Assembly (NCBI GenBank): GCA_031406795.1
Contig: JANOHV010000027.1
Location: forward strand, 1 to 34,567
DNA from: DATDCY01 sp031406795 [NCBI: Candidatus Rokuibacteriota bacterium]
GTDB taxonomy: Bacteria; JAUVQV01
Reading direction: 5' to 3'
Length of the DNA stretch: 34,567 nucleotides
Part shown: in pieces, positions 22,777-30,218 of the stretch
How the letters are laid out: each line of letters starts with the position of its first letter
How positions within the stretch are numbered: the first letter of the stretch is position 1
The notes under the pieces: model-generated
Database searches by the model: none
What the model saw: the letters and a program-made list of their open reading frames with translations, nothing else
Told to the model about the DNA's origin: nothing
Translations under genes and position numbers: made by a program

Positions 22777-22949
22777 TCCGCGGCAGCGCCGCGCGGACAC
22801 CTGCTTCCGTCTTGATGAAATCTTGAGGCTTCACGCCGCAATCCTTGCACCATCCTGGCGTAAATTCCCCTAGGTTACCGACAGGGCGAAACGGTAACAG
22901 CCGCCGGACGGCCAGATTTTCGACATGTCCGGCTGCAGGGAGGTGCGGG
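22777..22949 (+). promoter_or_regulatory. Structured leader upstream of the leader ORF and APC transporter
   Basis: Two consecutive hairpins are visible. GTTACCG / CGGTAAC (22874-22880 and 22892-22898) encloses an 11-nt loop, ACAGGGCGAAA. CCGGAC / GTCCGG (about 22904-22909 and 22927-22932) can be extended by CAG/CTG beyond a bulge. No T-run follows, so these are not terminators. The region could be a cis-regulatory RNA. It does not match the ydaO (c-di-AMP) or GEMM (c-di-GMP) consensus that I know. A small GC stem near 22779-22799 follows the hydrolase stop. Confidence 0.4.
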
Positions 22950-23057
22950 ATGCGTGGATCCACAACGGGTACTGCGGCGGCGGTCTTGCCCGCCGTTTTC
23001 TACGTCGCGTCCGGGCCGGGGCTGAGTGCCCCCTGCCCGCACGAGGCCGGTCGCTGA
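22950..23057 (+). CDS. Possible 35-aa leader peptide or small protein
   Basis: ATG at 22950 has a strong GGGAGG 7 nt upstream, the best ribosome site in the region. The 35-codon product begins MRGSTTGTAAAVLPAVFYVA and ends CPHEAGR. It contains one hydrophobic stretch of about 14 residues, so it could be a tiny membrane peptide. Its TGA lies 3 nt before the transporter ATG, which has no ribosome site of its own, so translation is probably coupled. It may be a leader ORF that sets transporter expression, or a small subunit by analogy with KdpF; no sequence similarity is claimed. Confidence 0.45.
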   Translation: MRGSTTGTAAAVLPAVFYVASGPGLSAPCPHEAGR

Positions 23058-23060
23058 GCC

Positions 23061-25052
23061 ATGGCGACGCTCGATCCCCAGCCGCCGGAAGCGTTGCCGC
23101 TCGGCCAGCGCGTCCGGCGTTTCCTGATTGGCGCGCCGCGCGATCTCGGCGACCGCTCGCTCTTTCGACACCTCTCGCTGCTCCCGTTCCTCGCCTGGGT
23201 CGGGCTGGGCGCCGACGGCCTGTCGTCCTCCTCCTACGGGCCGATGGAGGCCTTCCTGACGCTGCGCGAGCACACCTACCTGGCGGTCGGGCTCGCGGCA
23301 CTGACGGCGGCCACGGTGTTCATCATCGCGGCCGCCTACGGCCACATTATCGAGGACTTCCCGCACGGTGGGGGTGGCTACTTGGTCGCCACGAAGCTCC
23401 TGGGCCCGCGCTGGGGCGTGCTCTCGGGCAGCGCCCTGCTGATCGACTACGTGCTGACGATCACCGTTTCGATCGCCGCGGCCGGCGACGCGCTTTTCAG
23501 CTTTCTGCCCGCCGGGCTGCACCAGGGGAAGATGGGCTTCGAGATCTTCTGCATCGTCGCGCTGATGACCCTGAACATCCGCGGCGTCAAGGAGTCGGTC
23601 AAGGTGCTCCTGCCGGTTTTCCTACTCTTCCTCGCCACGCACGTCGTCCTGCTGGTCGGCGGGATCTTCGGCCGGGCCGCCGCGATCGCGGACACGGCAC
23701 GGGCGGCCGCCGATGGCTTTCACGCCGGACTCGCCGCCCCCGGCTTCGGGATCGGCGCGATGGCCCTGCTGTTTCTGCACGCCTACTCCCTCGGCGGCGG
23801 CACCTATACCGGCATTGAGGCGGTCTCCAACGGCATGCCGATCATGCAGGAGCCGCGCGTGAAGAACGGCAAACGCACCATGCTTTACATGGCGACCTCG
23901 CTGGCGATCACCGCCGGCGGCCTGCTGCTCTGCTACCTGCTCTGGGGCGTGAGCGCCGTCGAGGGCAAGACGCTCAACGCGGTTCTGGTCGAGAAACTCG
24001 TCGCCGGAGTCCCCTTCGGCGGCGCCTTCGTGATCGCGACGCTGTTTTCCGAAGGCGGTCTGCTCGTGGTCGCCGCCCAGGCCGGCTTCATCGACGGCCC
24101 GCGGGTGCTGGCCAACATGGCCGTCGACTCCTGGGCCCCCCACCGCTTCGCCGCTCTCTCGGAGCGGCTGACGACGCACAACGGCATCCTGCTGATGGGC
24201 CTCGCGGCCCTCGTGGCGCTGCTCTACACCGGCGGCGACGTCGTGCAGCTCGTGATCATGTACAGCATCAACGTCTTCCTGACGTTTTCGCTTTCGATGT
24301 TCGGCATGGCCCGCTCGTACCTCAAGAGGCGCCGGGAGGCGCGACTCTGGAAGCGCCGGTTCGCCCTGTTCGTGGTTGGCTTCCTGCTCTGCGTGACGAT
24401 TCTGGTGATCACCAGCGTCGAGAAGTTCGCCGAGGGCGGCTGGATCACGCTGGCGGTGACGGGGGGGCTCGTCGCGCTCTGCTTCGTGATCCGCGGGCAC
24501 TACCGGACCGTCGGGGCCAAGCTCGAAGAGCTCTACGCCCAGCTCGGCTCGCTGCCCGTCGATCTCGACAGAATTCCGGCTGAACCGGACCCGACGAAAC
24601 CGACGGCCGTCGTCCTCGTCGGCAGCTACGGCGGGCTGGGGATCCACACGGTGCTCAACGCCTTTCGCGCCTTCCCCGGGCACTTCAAGAACCTGGTGTT
24701 CGTCTCCGTCGGCGTCATCGACTCCGGCGGCTTCAAGGGGGAGGAAACATTCGACGCGCTGCGCGAGCGCACCGAGGAGACGCTCGGACGCTATCTGCAG
24801 CTGGCGAGCGGCCTGGGCATTCCGGCGGCCTACCGCTGCGCGATCGGCACCGACGCCGTCGAGGAGGCCGACGCGCTCTGCCGCCGGATCGCCGAGGAGT
24901 TCCACGGCTGCATGTTCTTCGCCGGCAAGGTCATTTTCCACCGCGAGAAGTGGTACCAGAAGATCCTGCACAACGAGACGGCCTATCTGATCCAGAAGCG
25001 GCTGCAGTGGGCCGGCCTGACGATGGTCATCCTCCCCGCCAAGTTGCGTTAG
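23061..25052 (+). CDS. APC-superfamily transporter, KimA-like (possible potassium importer)
   Basis: 663-aa inner-membrane protein with about twelve helices, then a soluble C-terminal domain of about 165 aa. Motifs resemble the KimA/APC group: LPFLAWVGLGADGLSSSSYG (about 42-61), IIEDFPHGGGGYLVATKLLG, LLIDYVLTITVSIAAAGDAL, TLNIRGVKES and YTGIEAVSNGMP. The tail (VVLVGSYGGLGIHTVLNAFR, then FVSVGVIDSGGFKGEE) looks like an alpha/beta regulatory domain. KimA-type proteins import K+ with protons, but amino-acid transport is also possible in this superfamily. Downstream KdpDE-type genes favour K+. The ATG follows a small ORF by 3 nt and has no ribosome site of its own. Confidence 0.82.
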   Translation: MATLDPQPPEALPLGQRVRRFLIGAPRDLGDRSLFRHLSLLPFLAWVGLGADGLSSSSYGPMEAFLTLREHTYLAVGLAALTAATVFIIAAAYGHIIEDFPHGGGGYLVATKLLGPRWGVLSGSALLIDYVLTITVSIAAAGDALFSFLPAGLHQGKMGFEIFCIVALMTLNIRGVKESVKVLLPVFLLFLATHVVLLVGGIFGRAAAIADTARAAADGFHAGLAAPGFGIGAMALLFLHAYSLGGGTYTGIEAVSNGMPIMQEPRVKNGKRTMLYMATSLAITAGGLLLCYLLWGVSAVEGKTLNAVLVEKLVAGVPFGGAFVIATLFSEGGLLVVAAQAGFIDGPRVLANMAVDSWAPHRFAALSERLTTHNGILLMGLAALVALLYTGGDVVQLVIMYSINVFLTFSLSMFGMARSYLKRRREARLWKRRFALFVVGFLLCVTILVITSVEKFAEGGWITLAVTGGLVALCFVIRGHYRTVGAKLEELYAQLGSLPVDLDRIPAEPDPTKPTAVVLVGSYGGLGIHTVLNAFRAFPGHFKNLVFVSVGVIDSGGFKGEETFDALRERTEETLGRYLQLASGLGIPAAYRCAIGTDAVEEADALCRRIAEEFHGCMFFAGKVIFHREKWYQKILHNETAYLIQKRLQWAGLTMVILPAKLR

Positions 25053-25057
25053 CCCGG

Positions 25058-25209
25058 GTCGTTCAGGAGGCCCTGATGCGCCCCGGCGGCGGTGCTGTCT
25101 TTGCCTCCTGCGAGCGAAGCGAGTGGGAGGGGGTGCGGCGGGCACCAGCCCGCCTCCGCGCGCGCTCGGCGCTGCCTTGCCGGAACGCATCATGACGCTC
25201 CTGAACGAC
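25058..25209. repeat. Palindromic repeat element (about 152 bp)
   Basis: Terminal 12-bp perfect inverted repeats GTCGTTCAGGAG / CTCCTGAACGAC extend inward imperfectly through CTGATGCG / CGCATCATG. The centre contains further stems, for example CTCCTGCGAG / CTC-type arms around GCGAAGC and GGTGC / GGCACC. The whole can fold as one long hairpin. It lies between transporter and kinase genes and carries no ORF. It may be a MITE or REP-like element, or an mRNA-processing hairpin that separates expression of the flanking genes. No target-site duplication is clear. Confidence 0.55.
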
Positions 25210-25298
25210 TCGGGCAGAAAATTGCGAAGCGGGCTGGCACAACCGCAGCCGACGCGCTACGCTGATGCTCATGAGCGTTGTGGGTGTCTGAGGTTCGC

Positions 25299-26846
25299 AT
25301 GACAATTTCCGGTGCGCAGCCCGGGACCGCCGCGTTGGCCGCGTACGCCTGGTCGACCCTGCTGGTGCTCGGCATCACTGCCTCCGCCCTGCTCGGCCGC
25401 AACGTCTTTCATCTGCCGGACGTCGTGATGCTCTACCTGCTGGCGATCCTGGTCGCTTCGTTCCGGTTCGGTCGCGGCCCGGCGATCTTCGCCTCGGCCC
25501 TGTGCGTGGCCTCCTACGACTTCTTCTTCGTCCCGCCGTTCCACACCTTCAGCGTCGAGCACACCCGGCACATGTTGACCTTCGCGATGATGTTCGGGCT
25601 GGGGCTCGGCGTCAGCGGGCTCACCGCGCGGCTGCGGCGGCAGGAGCGCGACGCCAGAGTCCGCGAGGGACACACCGCGACGCTCTACGCGCTGAGCAAG
25701 GAGCTGCTCGGGGTACCCGATCGAGGCCGCGCGGGCGATATCGCGGCACGGCATGCGGCGGCGGCGTTCGGCGGCGCGGCTGCGGTGCTGCTGCGCGGCG
25801 AGGACGGCGAACTCAGCGTACCGGAGCCCGGCGAGGCGGGCGCGCATTTGGAGCCGGAGGACCTGGCGGTCGCCCGCTGGGCGCTGCATCACGGCCGCCC
25901 GGTCGGGGCCGGCACCGGAATCCTCTCGGACGCCCCGGTCACCTGCCTCCCGCTCGACGCCGGGGTCGCGCCGCTCGGCGTGCTCGTGCTGCTGCGCCCC
26001 TCCGCGGAAGTCATCGACGTGGCTCGCCGCGGCTTCCTCGAGGTCTTCGCGCGCCAGGTCGCCTTCGCCATCGAGCGGCTGCGGCTCGGCGAGGAAGCGC
26101 GCGCGGCGACGCAGCGCGCCCGCAGCGAGCAGATGCGCAGCTCGCTGCTGAGCGCGGTGTCGCACGACCTGCGCACGCCGCTCGCGACGATCACCGGCGC
26201 CGGGACCGCACTGCGCGATGAGCGCGAGCGGCTCGGCCCCGGGCAGCGGGAGGAGTTGATCGACACCATCTGCACCGAGGCCGAGCGCATGGAGCGGCTG
26301 GTCGGCAACATCCTCGACATGGTGCGGATCGAGTCCGGCGGGATGGCGCTGCGGCGCGACTGGGTCCCCCTCGAAGAGGTGCTCGGTTCCGCGCTGGTGC
26401 GGCTCGACGCACAACTTCAGGGGCGCGAGGTCCGGACAAACCTCACCGAGGGGCTGCCCCTCGTGCCCATCGATCCGGTACTCTTCGAACAGCTGTTCAT
26501 CAACCTGATCGACAACGCCGTGAAATACACGCCGGCGGGCACCCCGCTCGCGATTCAGGCCCGCCTGAGCGACGACATCCTGGAGATCGAAGTGGCCGAC
26601 CGCGGTCCCGGCATCCCCGGGGGCCAGGAAGAGCGCATCTTCGAGAAGTTCCAGCGGGGCGCGCAGACCGGTAGCGGCGGCGTCGGATTGGGCCTGCCGA
26701 TCTGTCGCGGCATCGTCGAGGCCCACGGCGGAACGATACTCGCGGCCAACCGCGAGGGCGGCGGCGCGGTCTTCCGGATCCGGCTGCCGCTGCGGGAGCC
26801 GCCGCCGACCACCCGGCCAGCCGAACCTGAGGAGGTGCGCCTGTGA
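25299..26846 (+). CDS. KdpD-like sensor histidine kinase lacking the N-terminal KdpD/Usp domains
   Basis: 515-aa membrane histidine kinase. It begins with a four-helix DUF4118 region (about 17-115, with VFHLPDVVMLYLLAILVASF and SYDFFFVPPFHTFSVEH), a GAF-like domain (about 130-270), HisKA with SAVSHDLRTPLATI (phospho-acceptor H289), and HATPase_c with N box NLIDNAVKYTP, G1 ADRGPGIP, F box FEKFQRG and G2 GGVGLGLP. Classical KdpD has about 400 extra N-terminal residues with KdpD and Usp domains; these are absent. The ATG at 25299 follows TGAGG by 6 nt. The stop overlaps the regulator GTG start (GTGA). It probably phosphorylates the next gene product in response to K+ or envelope state. Confidence 0.9.
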   Translation: MTISGAQPGTAALAAYAWSTLLVLGITASALLGRNVFHLPDVVMLYLLAILVASFRFGRGPAIFASALCVASYDFFFVPPFHTFSVEHTRHMLTFAMMFGLGLGVSGLTARLRRQERDARVREGHTATLYALSKELLGVPDRGRAGDIAARHAAAAFGGAAAVLLRGEDGELSVPEPGEAGAHLEPEDLAVARWALHHGRPVGAGTGILSDAPVTCLPLDAGVAPLGVLVLLRPSAEVIDVARRGFLEVFARQVAFAIERLRLGEEARAATQRARSEQMRSSLLSAVSHDLRTPLATITGAGTALRDERERLGPGQREELIDTICTEAERMERLVGNILDMVRIESGGMALRRDWVPLEEVLGSALVRLDAQLQGREVRTNLTEGLPLVPIDPVLFEQLFINLIDNAVKYTPAGTPLAIQARLSDDILEIEVADRGPGIPGGQEERIFEKFQRGAQTGSGGVGLGLPICRGIVEAHGGTILAANREGGGAVFRIRLPLREPPPTTRPAEPEEVRL

Positions 26847-27538
26847 GCGCAGCGGGGCCGCTAGTCCTGATCGTCGAGGACGACCCCCAGCTGCGCCGCT
26901 TCCTCCGTACGGCGCTCGGCGCTCAGGACTACCGGGTCATCGAGGCGGAGACGGTGCGGGAGGCGCTGATCGCCGCGACAACGCACAACCCGGAACTTAT
27001 CCTTCTCGACATCGGCCTGCCGGACGGCGACGGCATCGACCTGACGCGGCGGATCCGCGAATGGAGCCGGGTTCCGGTCATCGTGATCTCGGCGCGCGGG
27101 CGCGAGGACGACAAGGTGGCCGCGCTCGACGCGGGAGCCGACGACTACCTGACGAAGCCCTTCGGCGTGAACGAGCTGCTAGCGCGAATCCGGGTGTCGT
27201 TGCGCCACGCGGCGGCGTCGTCTTCCACGGACGCGCCGGTCGTGGAGTCCGGCCCGCTGCGGCTCGATTTCGCGCGTCGTGAGGTCAGGATCGCCGGTGT
27301 CGAAGTCCGCCTGACGCCCCTCGAATACCGCCTGCTCGCGCTGCTCGCGCAGAACGCGGGCAAGGTGCTCACCCACCGCCAGATACTCAAGGAAGTCTGG
27401 GGCCCCGGCGCGGTGAGCGAGACCCACTATCTGCGCGTCTTCATGGCGCAGCTGCGTCGGAAGATCGAGCCGGACCCGGCGCGTCCGCGGCTGCTGCTGA
27501 CCGAGCCGGGCGTCGGCTACCGGATGCGGGAGTCCTGA
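26843..27538 (+). CDS. KdpE-like OmpR-family response regulator
   Basis: 231-aa DNA-binding regulator. The receiver domain (1-120) has the acidic pair ED(D) at 12-14, phospho-acceptor D56 in LILLDIGLPDGDG, S/T in VISARG and K in LTKPFG. The C-terminal winged helix (about 135-228) has RLTPLEYRLLALLAQNAGKV, HRQILKEVWGP and RVFMAQLRRKIEPDPA, wording close to KdpE. The GTG start overlaps the kinase stop and is preceded by GGAGG, so the pair is coupled. Likely targets are K+-transport genes, perhaps the APC transporter upstream; no kdpFABC is present in the window. Confidence 0.92.
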   Translation: MSAAGPLVLIVEDDPQLRRFLRTALGAQDYRVIEAETVREALIAATTHNPELILLDIGLPDGDGIDLTRRIREWSRVPVIVISARGREDDKVAALDAGADDYLTKPFGVNELLARIRVSLRHAAASSSTDAPVVESGPLRLDFARREVRIAGVEVRLTPLEYRLLALLAQNAGKVLTHRQILKEVWGPGAVSETHYLRVFMAQLRRKIEPDPARPRLLLTEPGVGYRMRES

Positions 27539-27580
27539 GCGGCCCGAATAACTTCGTCCCCCGCCTCCGGGGCGCGGACA

Positions 27581-28771
27581 TCAGCGGCCACGATACGTGA
27601 TGCGGTAGATGGCGTCGGCACGATCGTCGGAGACGAGCAGCGCGCCGTCCGGCATGACCAGGATGTCCACCGGGCGTCCGAAGGCCTCGACGCCCTGGAG
27701 CCAGCCCTCGGCGAAGACCTCGACTGCGGCGGCGCGGCCGCCTTCCATCCGGACGCGCACGAGGCGGTAACCGTCGGGCGTGCTGCGGTTCCAGGAGCCG
27801 TGCTCGGCGATGAAGATCGACCCGCGATAGTCCGCCGGGAACATCGCTCCCGCGTAGAATCGCATGCCCAGAGCGGCCACGTGCGCGCCGAGCTTCGCCT
27901 GCGGGGGGACGAAGTCCGCGCAGGGGCGCAGCTTGCCGAACTCCGGGTCGGGGATGTCTCCGGCGTGGCAGTAGGGGTAACCGAAGTGCAGCCCCGCGGT
28001 CGGCGCCTGGTTCAGCTCGTCGGAGGGCTGGTCGTCCCCCAGCCAGTCCCGGCCGTTGTCGGTGAACCAGAGCGCTCCGGTGCCCGGCTCCCAGTCGAAG
28101 CCGACGCTGTTGCGAACCCCGCTGGCGAAGACCTCCACCCCCGAGCCGTCGGGGCGCAGGCGCATGATGCTCGCGAAGCGCGGATCCTGCTCCAGGCAGT
28201 TGTTGCAGGGGGCGCCGACCGGCACATAGAGCAGACCGTCGGGGCCGAAGCGAATGAACTTCCACCCGTGGTGTTCCTTGTCCGGGAAAGTGGCGTTGAC
28301 CACCGCCGGCTGCGGGGGAGCGGCGAGCCGCCCCTCGATACCGTCGAAGCGGATCACCCGGCTGATCTCCGCGACATAGAGCGCGCCGTCGCGAAACGCC
28401 ACGCCGTTGGGCATCTGGAGCCCGGAAGCGATGGTCAGCACCTTCTCGGCGCGGCTCCCGTCCGGCGCCGGGACCAGGGCGTAGACCTTCCCTTCTGCGC
28501 GCGTCCCGACGAAGACCGTGCCCTTCTCGCCGAGCGCGAGCGAGCGGGCACCCGCGACCCCCTTCGCGAAGAGGGAGATCGCAAAGCCGGGCGGCAGCTT
28601 GATCGATCCGAGCGGGATCTCGGCGCGGCAGCCTTTCGGCGCCAGAAAGACCCCGCAGGCCGCGGTGGAGAGCAGCAGGGCAGCCGCGCAGGAGAGCGCC
28701 GGACCGCGACCGCGCGTGCGGGAGTCGACGGTCACCGATGAGATCGGCGAGGAGCGATGCTTGCCCATCAT
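27581..28771 (-). CDS. PQQ-dependent sugar dehydrogenase-like protein (sorbosone dehydrogenase type)
   Basis: 396-aa exported six-bladed propeller enzyme of the glucose/sorbosone dehydrogenase family. N-terminal positively charged signal and hydrophobic run end at a lipobox-like STAACG, so it may be a periplasmic lipoprotein. Blade motifs: LPPGFAISLFAKGVAGARSL, GLQMPNGVAFRDGALYVAE, GPDGLLYVPVGAPCNNC, FASGVRNSVGFDWEPGTGAL, FTDNGRDWLGDDQPSDELN and FIAEHGSWNRSTPDGYRLV. It probably oxidises an aldose or aldehyde with PQQ and passes electrons to a cytochrome, though PQQ use is not proven. Start: ATG 28771, or 28768, both just after GGAGG; the GTG at 28816 is less likely. It is convergent with the kdpE-like gene. 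Confidence 0.87.
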   Translation of the reverse strand: MMGKHRSSPISSVTVDSRTRGRGPALSCAAALLLSTAACGVFLAPKGCRAEIPLGSIKLPPGFAISLFAKGVAGARSLALGEKGTVFVGTRAEGKVYALVPAPDGSRAEKVLTIASGLQMPNGVAFRDGALYVAEISRVIRFDGIEGRLAAPPQPAVVNATFPDKEHHGWKFIRFGPDGLLYVPVGAPCNNCLEQDPRFASIMRLRPDGSGVEVFASGVRNSVGFDWEPGTGALWFTDNGRDWLGDDQPSDELNQAPTAGLHFGYPYCHAGDIPDPEFGKLRPCADFVPPQAKLGAHVAALGMRFYAGAMFPADYRGSIFIAEHGSWNRSTPDGYRLVRVRMEGGRAAAVEVFAEGWLQGVEAFGRPVDILVMPDGALLVSDDRADAIYRITYRGR

Positions 28772-28873
28772 GACGTCCTCCATGGTTCTGCTCGATTGCG
28801 AGAACTCGACAGCCACTTCGTTTGACCAAAGCTCCGGCCCTGAAGTCGCGGATTTCAGGCCGGAACGCGCCGG

Positions 28874-29436
28874 CTAGGTTCGGAACTGCGAGAGTGTTTC
28901 CCGGAGGCGCCCCGAAAGCGAACTGAAGCCATCCACGATCCGTCGCATCCGCGAGGCAATTTCGAGGGTCTCGCGGGTCGACGCGCTGATCCGGGTGGTT
29001 TCCTCCATGACGCCTTGCGCCACCCGCGTGCCCTCCCGGGTGGCATCTTGGTCGCCCGTCTCACTTGGGCGGCGAGAGAGCGCATCTGCTCGACCGCGTT
29101 GAGGATCGTCGCGCTTCCCCTGGCCTGTTCGGCGCGGGCGGCCGTCCGCGCGTGTGTCTCCAGCAGGACGGCCGCGGCCTCCCCCTCCGCGACGAGGCTT
29201 TCGATCGCGTCGAGGTCACGCGCGCGCACGAGGCGCAGCGTGAAGTCCTGGAACTTCGCGGCCTGTTCGGCGAGTGTCAGCGCGGATTCGGCCTGGGCGC
29301 GAGTGAGCGCGACCACCTCCTTCGAGGTATTGGTCGACTGCCGGATCAGCAGGGAGAGCCCGAGCACGGCGGCGGTCGTCGCGAGAAGCGACGCCCCGAT
29401 CACGAGTCCGATCTTGAGGCGAATGGTTGTTTTCAA
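28874..29436 (-). pseudogene. Methyl-accepting chemotaxis-like protein with frameshift
   Basis: Membrane-anchored sensory protein, broken. It begins at a TTG (29436) with a helix IGLVIGASLLATTAAVLGLS, then a helical region (TKEVVALTRAQ-type, EQAAKFQDFTLRL, VEQMRSLAAQVRRATK). Near 29045-29047 one base appears lost (AAGAT for expected AAGGAT). In the original frame the tail turns into Arg/Pro-rich noise to 28855. In the shifted frame it reads DATREGTRVAQGVMEETTRI and RIVDGFSSLSGRLRETLSQF to a TAG at 28874-28876, a normal MCP C-terminus. The signalling hairpin tip (about 40-100 residues) also seems absent, so the gene was already short. A sequencing or assembly error is the alternative for the frameshift. 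Confidence 0.65.
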
Positions 29437-29469
29437 ACTCGTTTCCCGACCTGCGTCAGTTCCGCGCGT

Positions 29470-30012
29470 CTACTTCAGCTTCGAAACGGCGAACCCGATC
29501 ACGATCGAGCCGATCGCCCTGCTCCCGTCCATGACGGGCAAGCCGATCTGGATCTGCTCGACGCCCGAAGAGGCATCGACCTCGGGCTGGCCGACCCAGG
29601 TCTTGCCCTGCATCCGCACGTCATGCTTCTCCTTGCCCTTGTGCGACCAGCTCGTCGTCTTGCCGAAGAGCGCGACCTTGGTGCCGTCGGCGCCGGAGAC
29701 GAAGACCTCCGCCCAGGACTCCTCGCCTTTGCTCTTCAGGTACTCCGCCAGCGCGTTCTTGCTCAGCCCGCGGACGAAGGGATCGAGCACCGGCAGAGCT
29801 TTCCACTTCTCCTGGGTCATCGCCTTGGATTCGGCCGGGGGGGTCGCGTTGTGCTCCTTCACGGCGGCAACCAGCTTTGCATCAGTGCTCACTCACGCCA
29901 GCTGCCTGGCCTTTGCCGCGGCCAGCGCCACCGCGTCGGCCGCGACAGCGGAGCTGGCCAGACCGGACATCGACAACGCGCACAGTGCCAGACAAATGCC
30001 GAATCGCTTCAT
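29470..30012 (-). pseudogene. Periplasmic PDC/Cache-like sensor protein with in-frame TGA
   Basis: 180-codon frame interrupted at codon 40. ATG 30012 has a GAGGGGTGGAG leader; a signal peptide (MKRFGICLALCALSMSGLAS) and ALAAAKARQLA follow, then TGA at 29893-29895, then VSTDAKLVAAVKEHNATP in the same frame through a PDC/Cache-like domain (WAEVFVSGADGTKVALFGKT, QGKTWVGQPEVDASSG, IQIGLPVMDGSRAIGSIVIG) to 29470. The TGA falls between two parts of one protein, not at a redox site. A nonsense mutation or sequencing error is more likely than Sec. Translation restarted at the GTG 29892 would lack the signal peptide. It sits 33 nt before the MCP-like gene, which is also damaged. Confidence 0.6.
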
Positions 30013-30218
30013 CTCCACCCCTCCTTCGTCCCTCGTTCCCGGCTCGAGCACGAAACGCTTTCTCCCGAGCCGGTCCGTCGTCGGACCTAGTTTCCGTCAA
30101 TAATTGCGCTTGTCAACTGCGTCGACGAACGTGCTGGCTCGGCGTTGCCGGTCAAGCTCAGGGGGGCCCTGTGGTATTCTGGCACGCGAGAGGGGAATTG
30201 CCACCGGGGACCGCGACC
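30013..30218. other. Divergent intergenic region
   Basis: 206 bases between the damaged sensor gene and the unknown protein gene. It holds a perfect 6-bp hairpin GGTCCG-TCGT-CGGACC at 30072-30087 and a minus-strand TTGACA (plus 30110-30115) for which no good -10 was found. On the plus strand TATTCT near 30175-30180 could be a -10. Confidence 0.35.

Noticed and set aside
22870-22900. GEMM (c-di-GMP) riboswitch, suggested by ACAGGGCGAAAC
   Set aside because: The tetraloop stem and the GGACGCAAAGCC part of the consensus are missing, and the matched bases form the loop of a simple 7-bp hairpin.
22777-23060. ydaO c-di-AMP riboswitch ahead of the KimA-like gene
   Set aside because: The GGGGGACCCA and GGGUGAAUC-type cores are not present.
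25058-25209. Integron attC site
   Set aside because: The ends do not fit RYYYAAC and GTTRRRY core sites, and there are no cassettes or integrase nearby.
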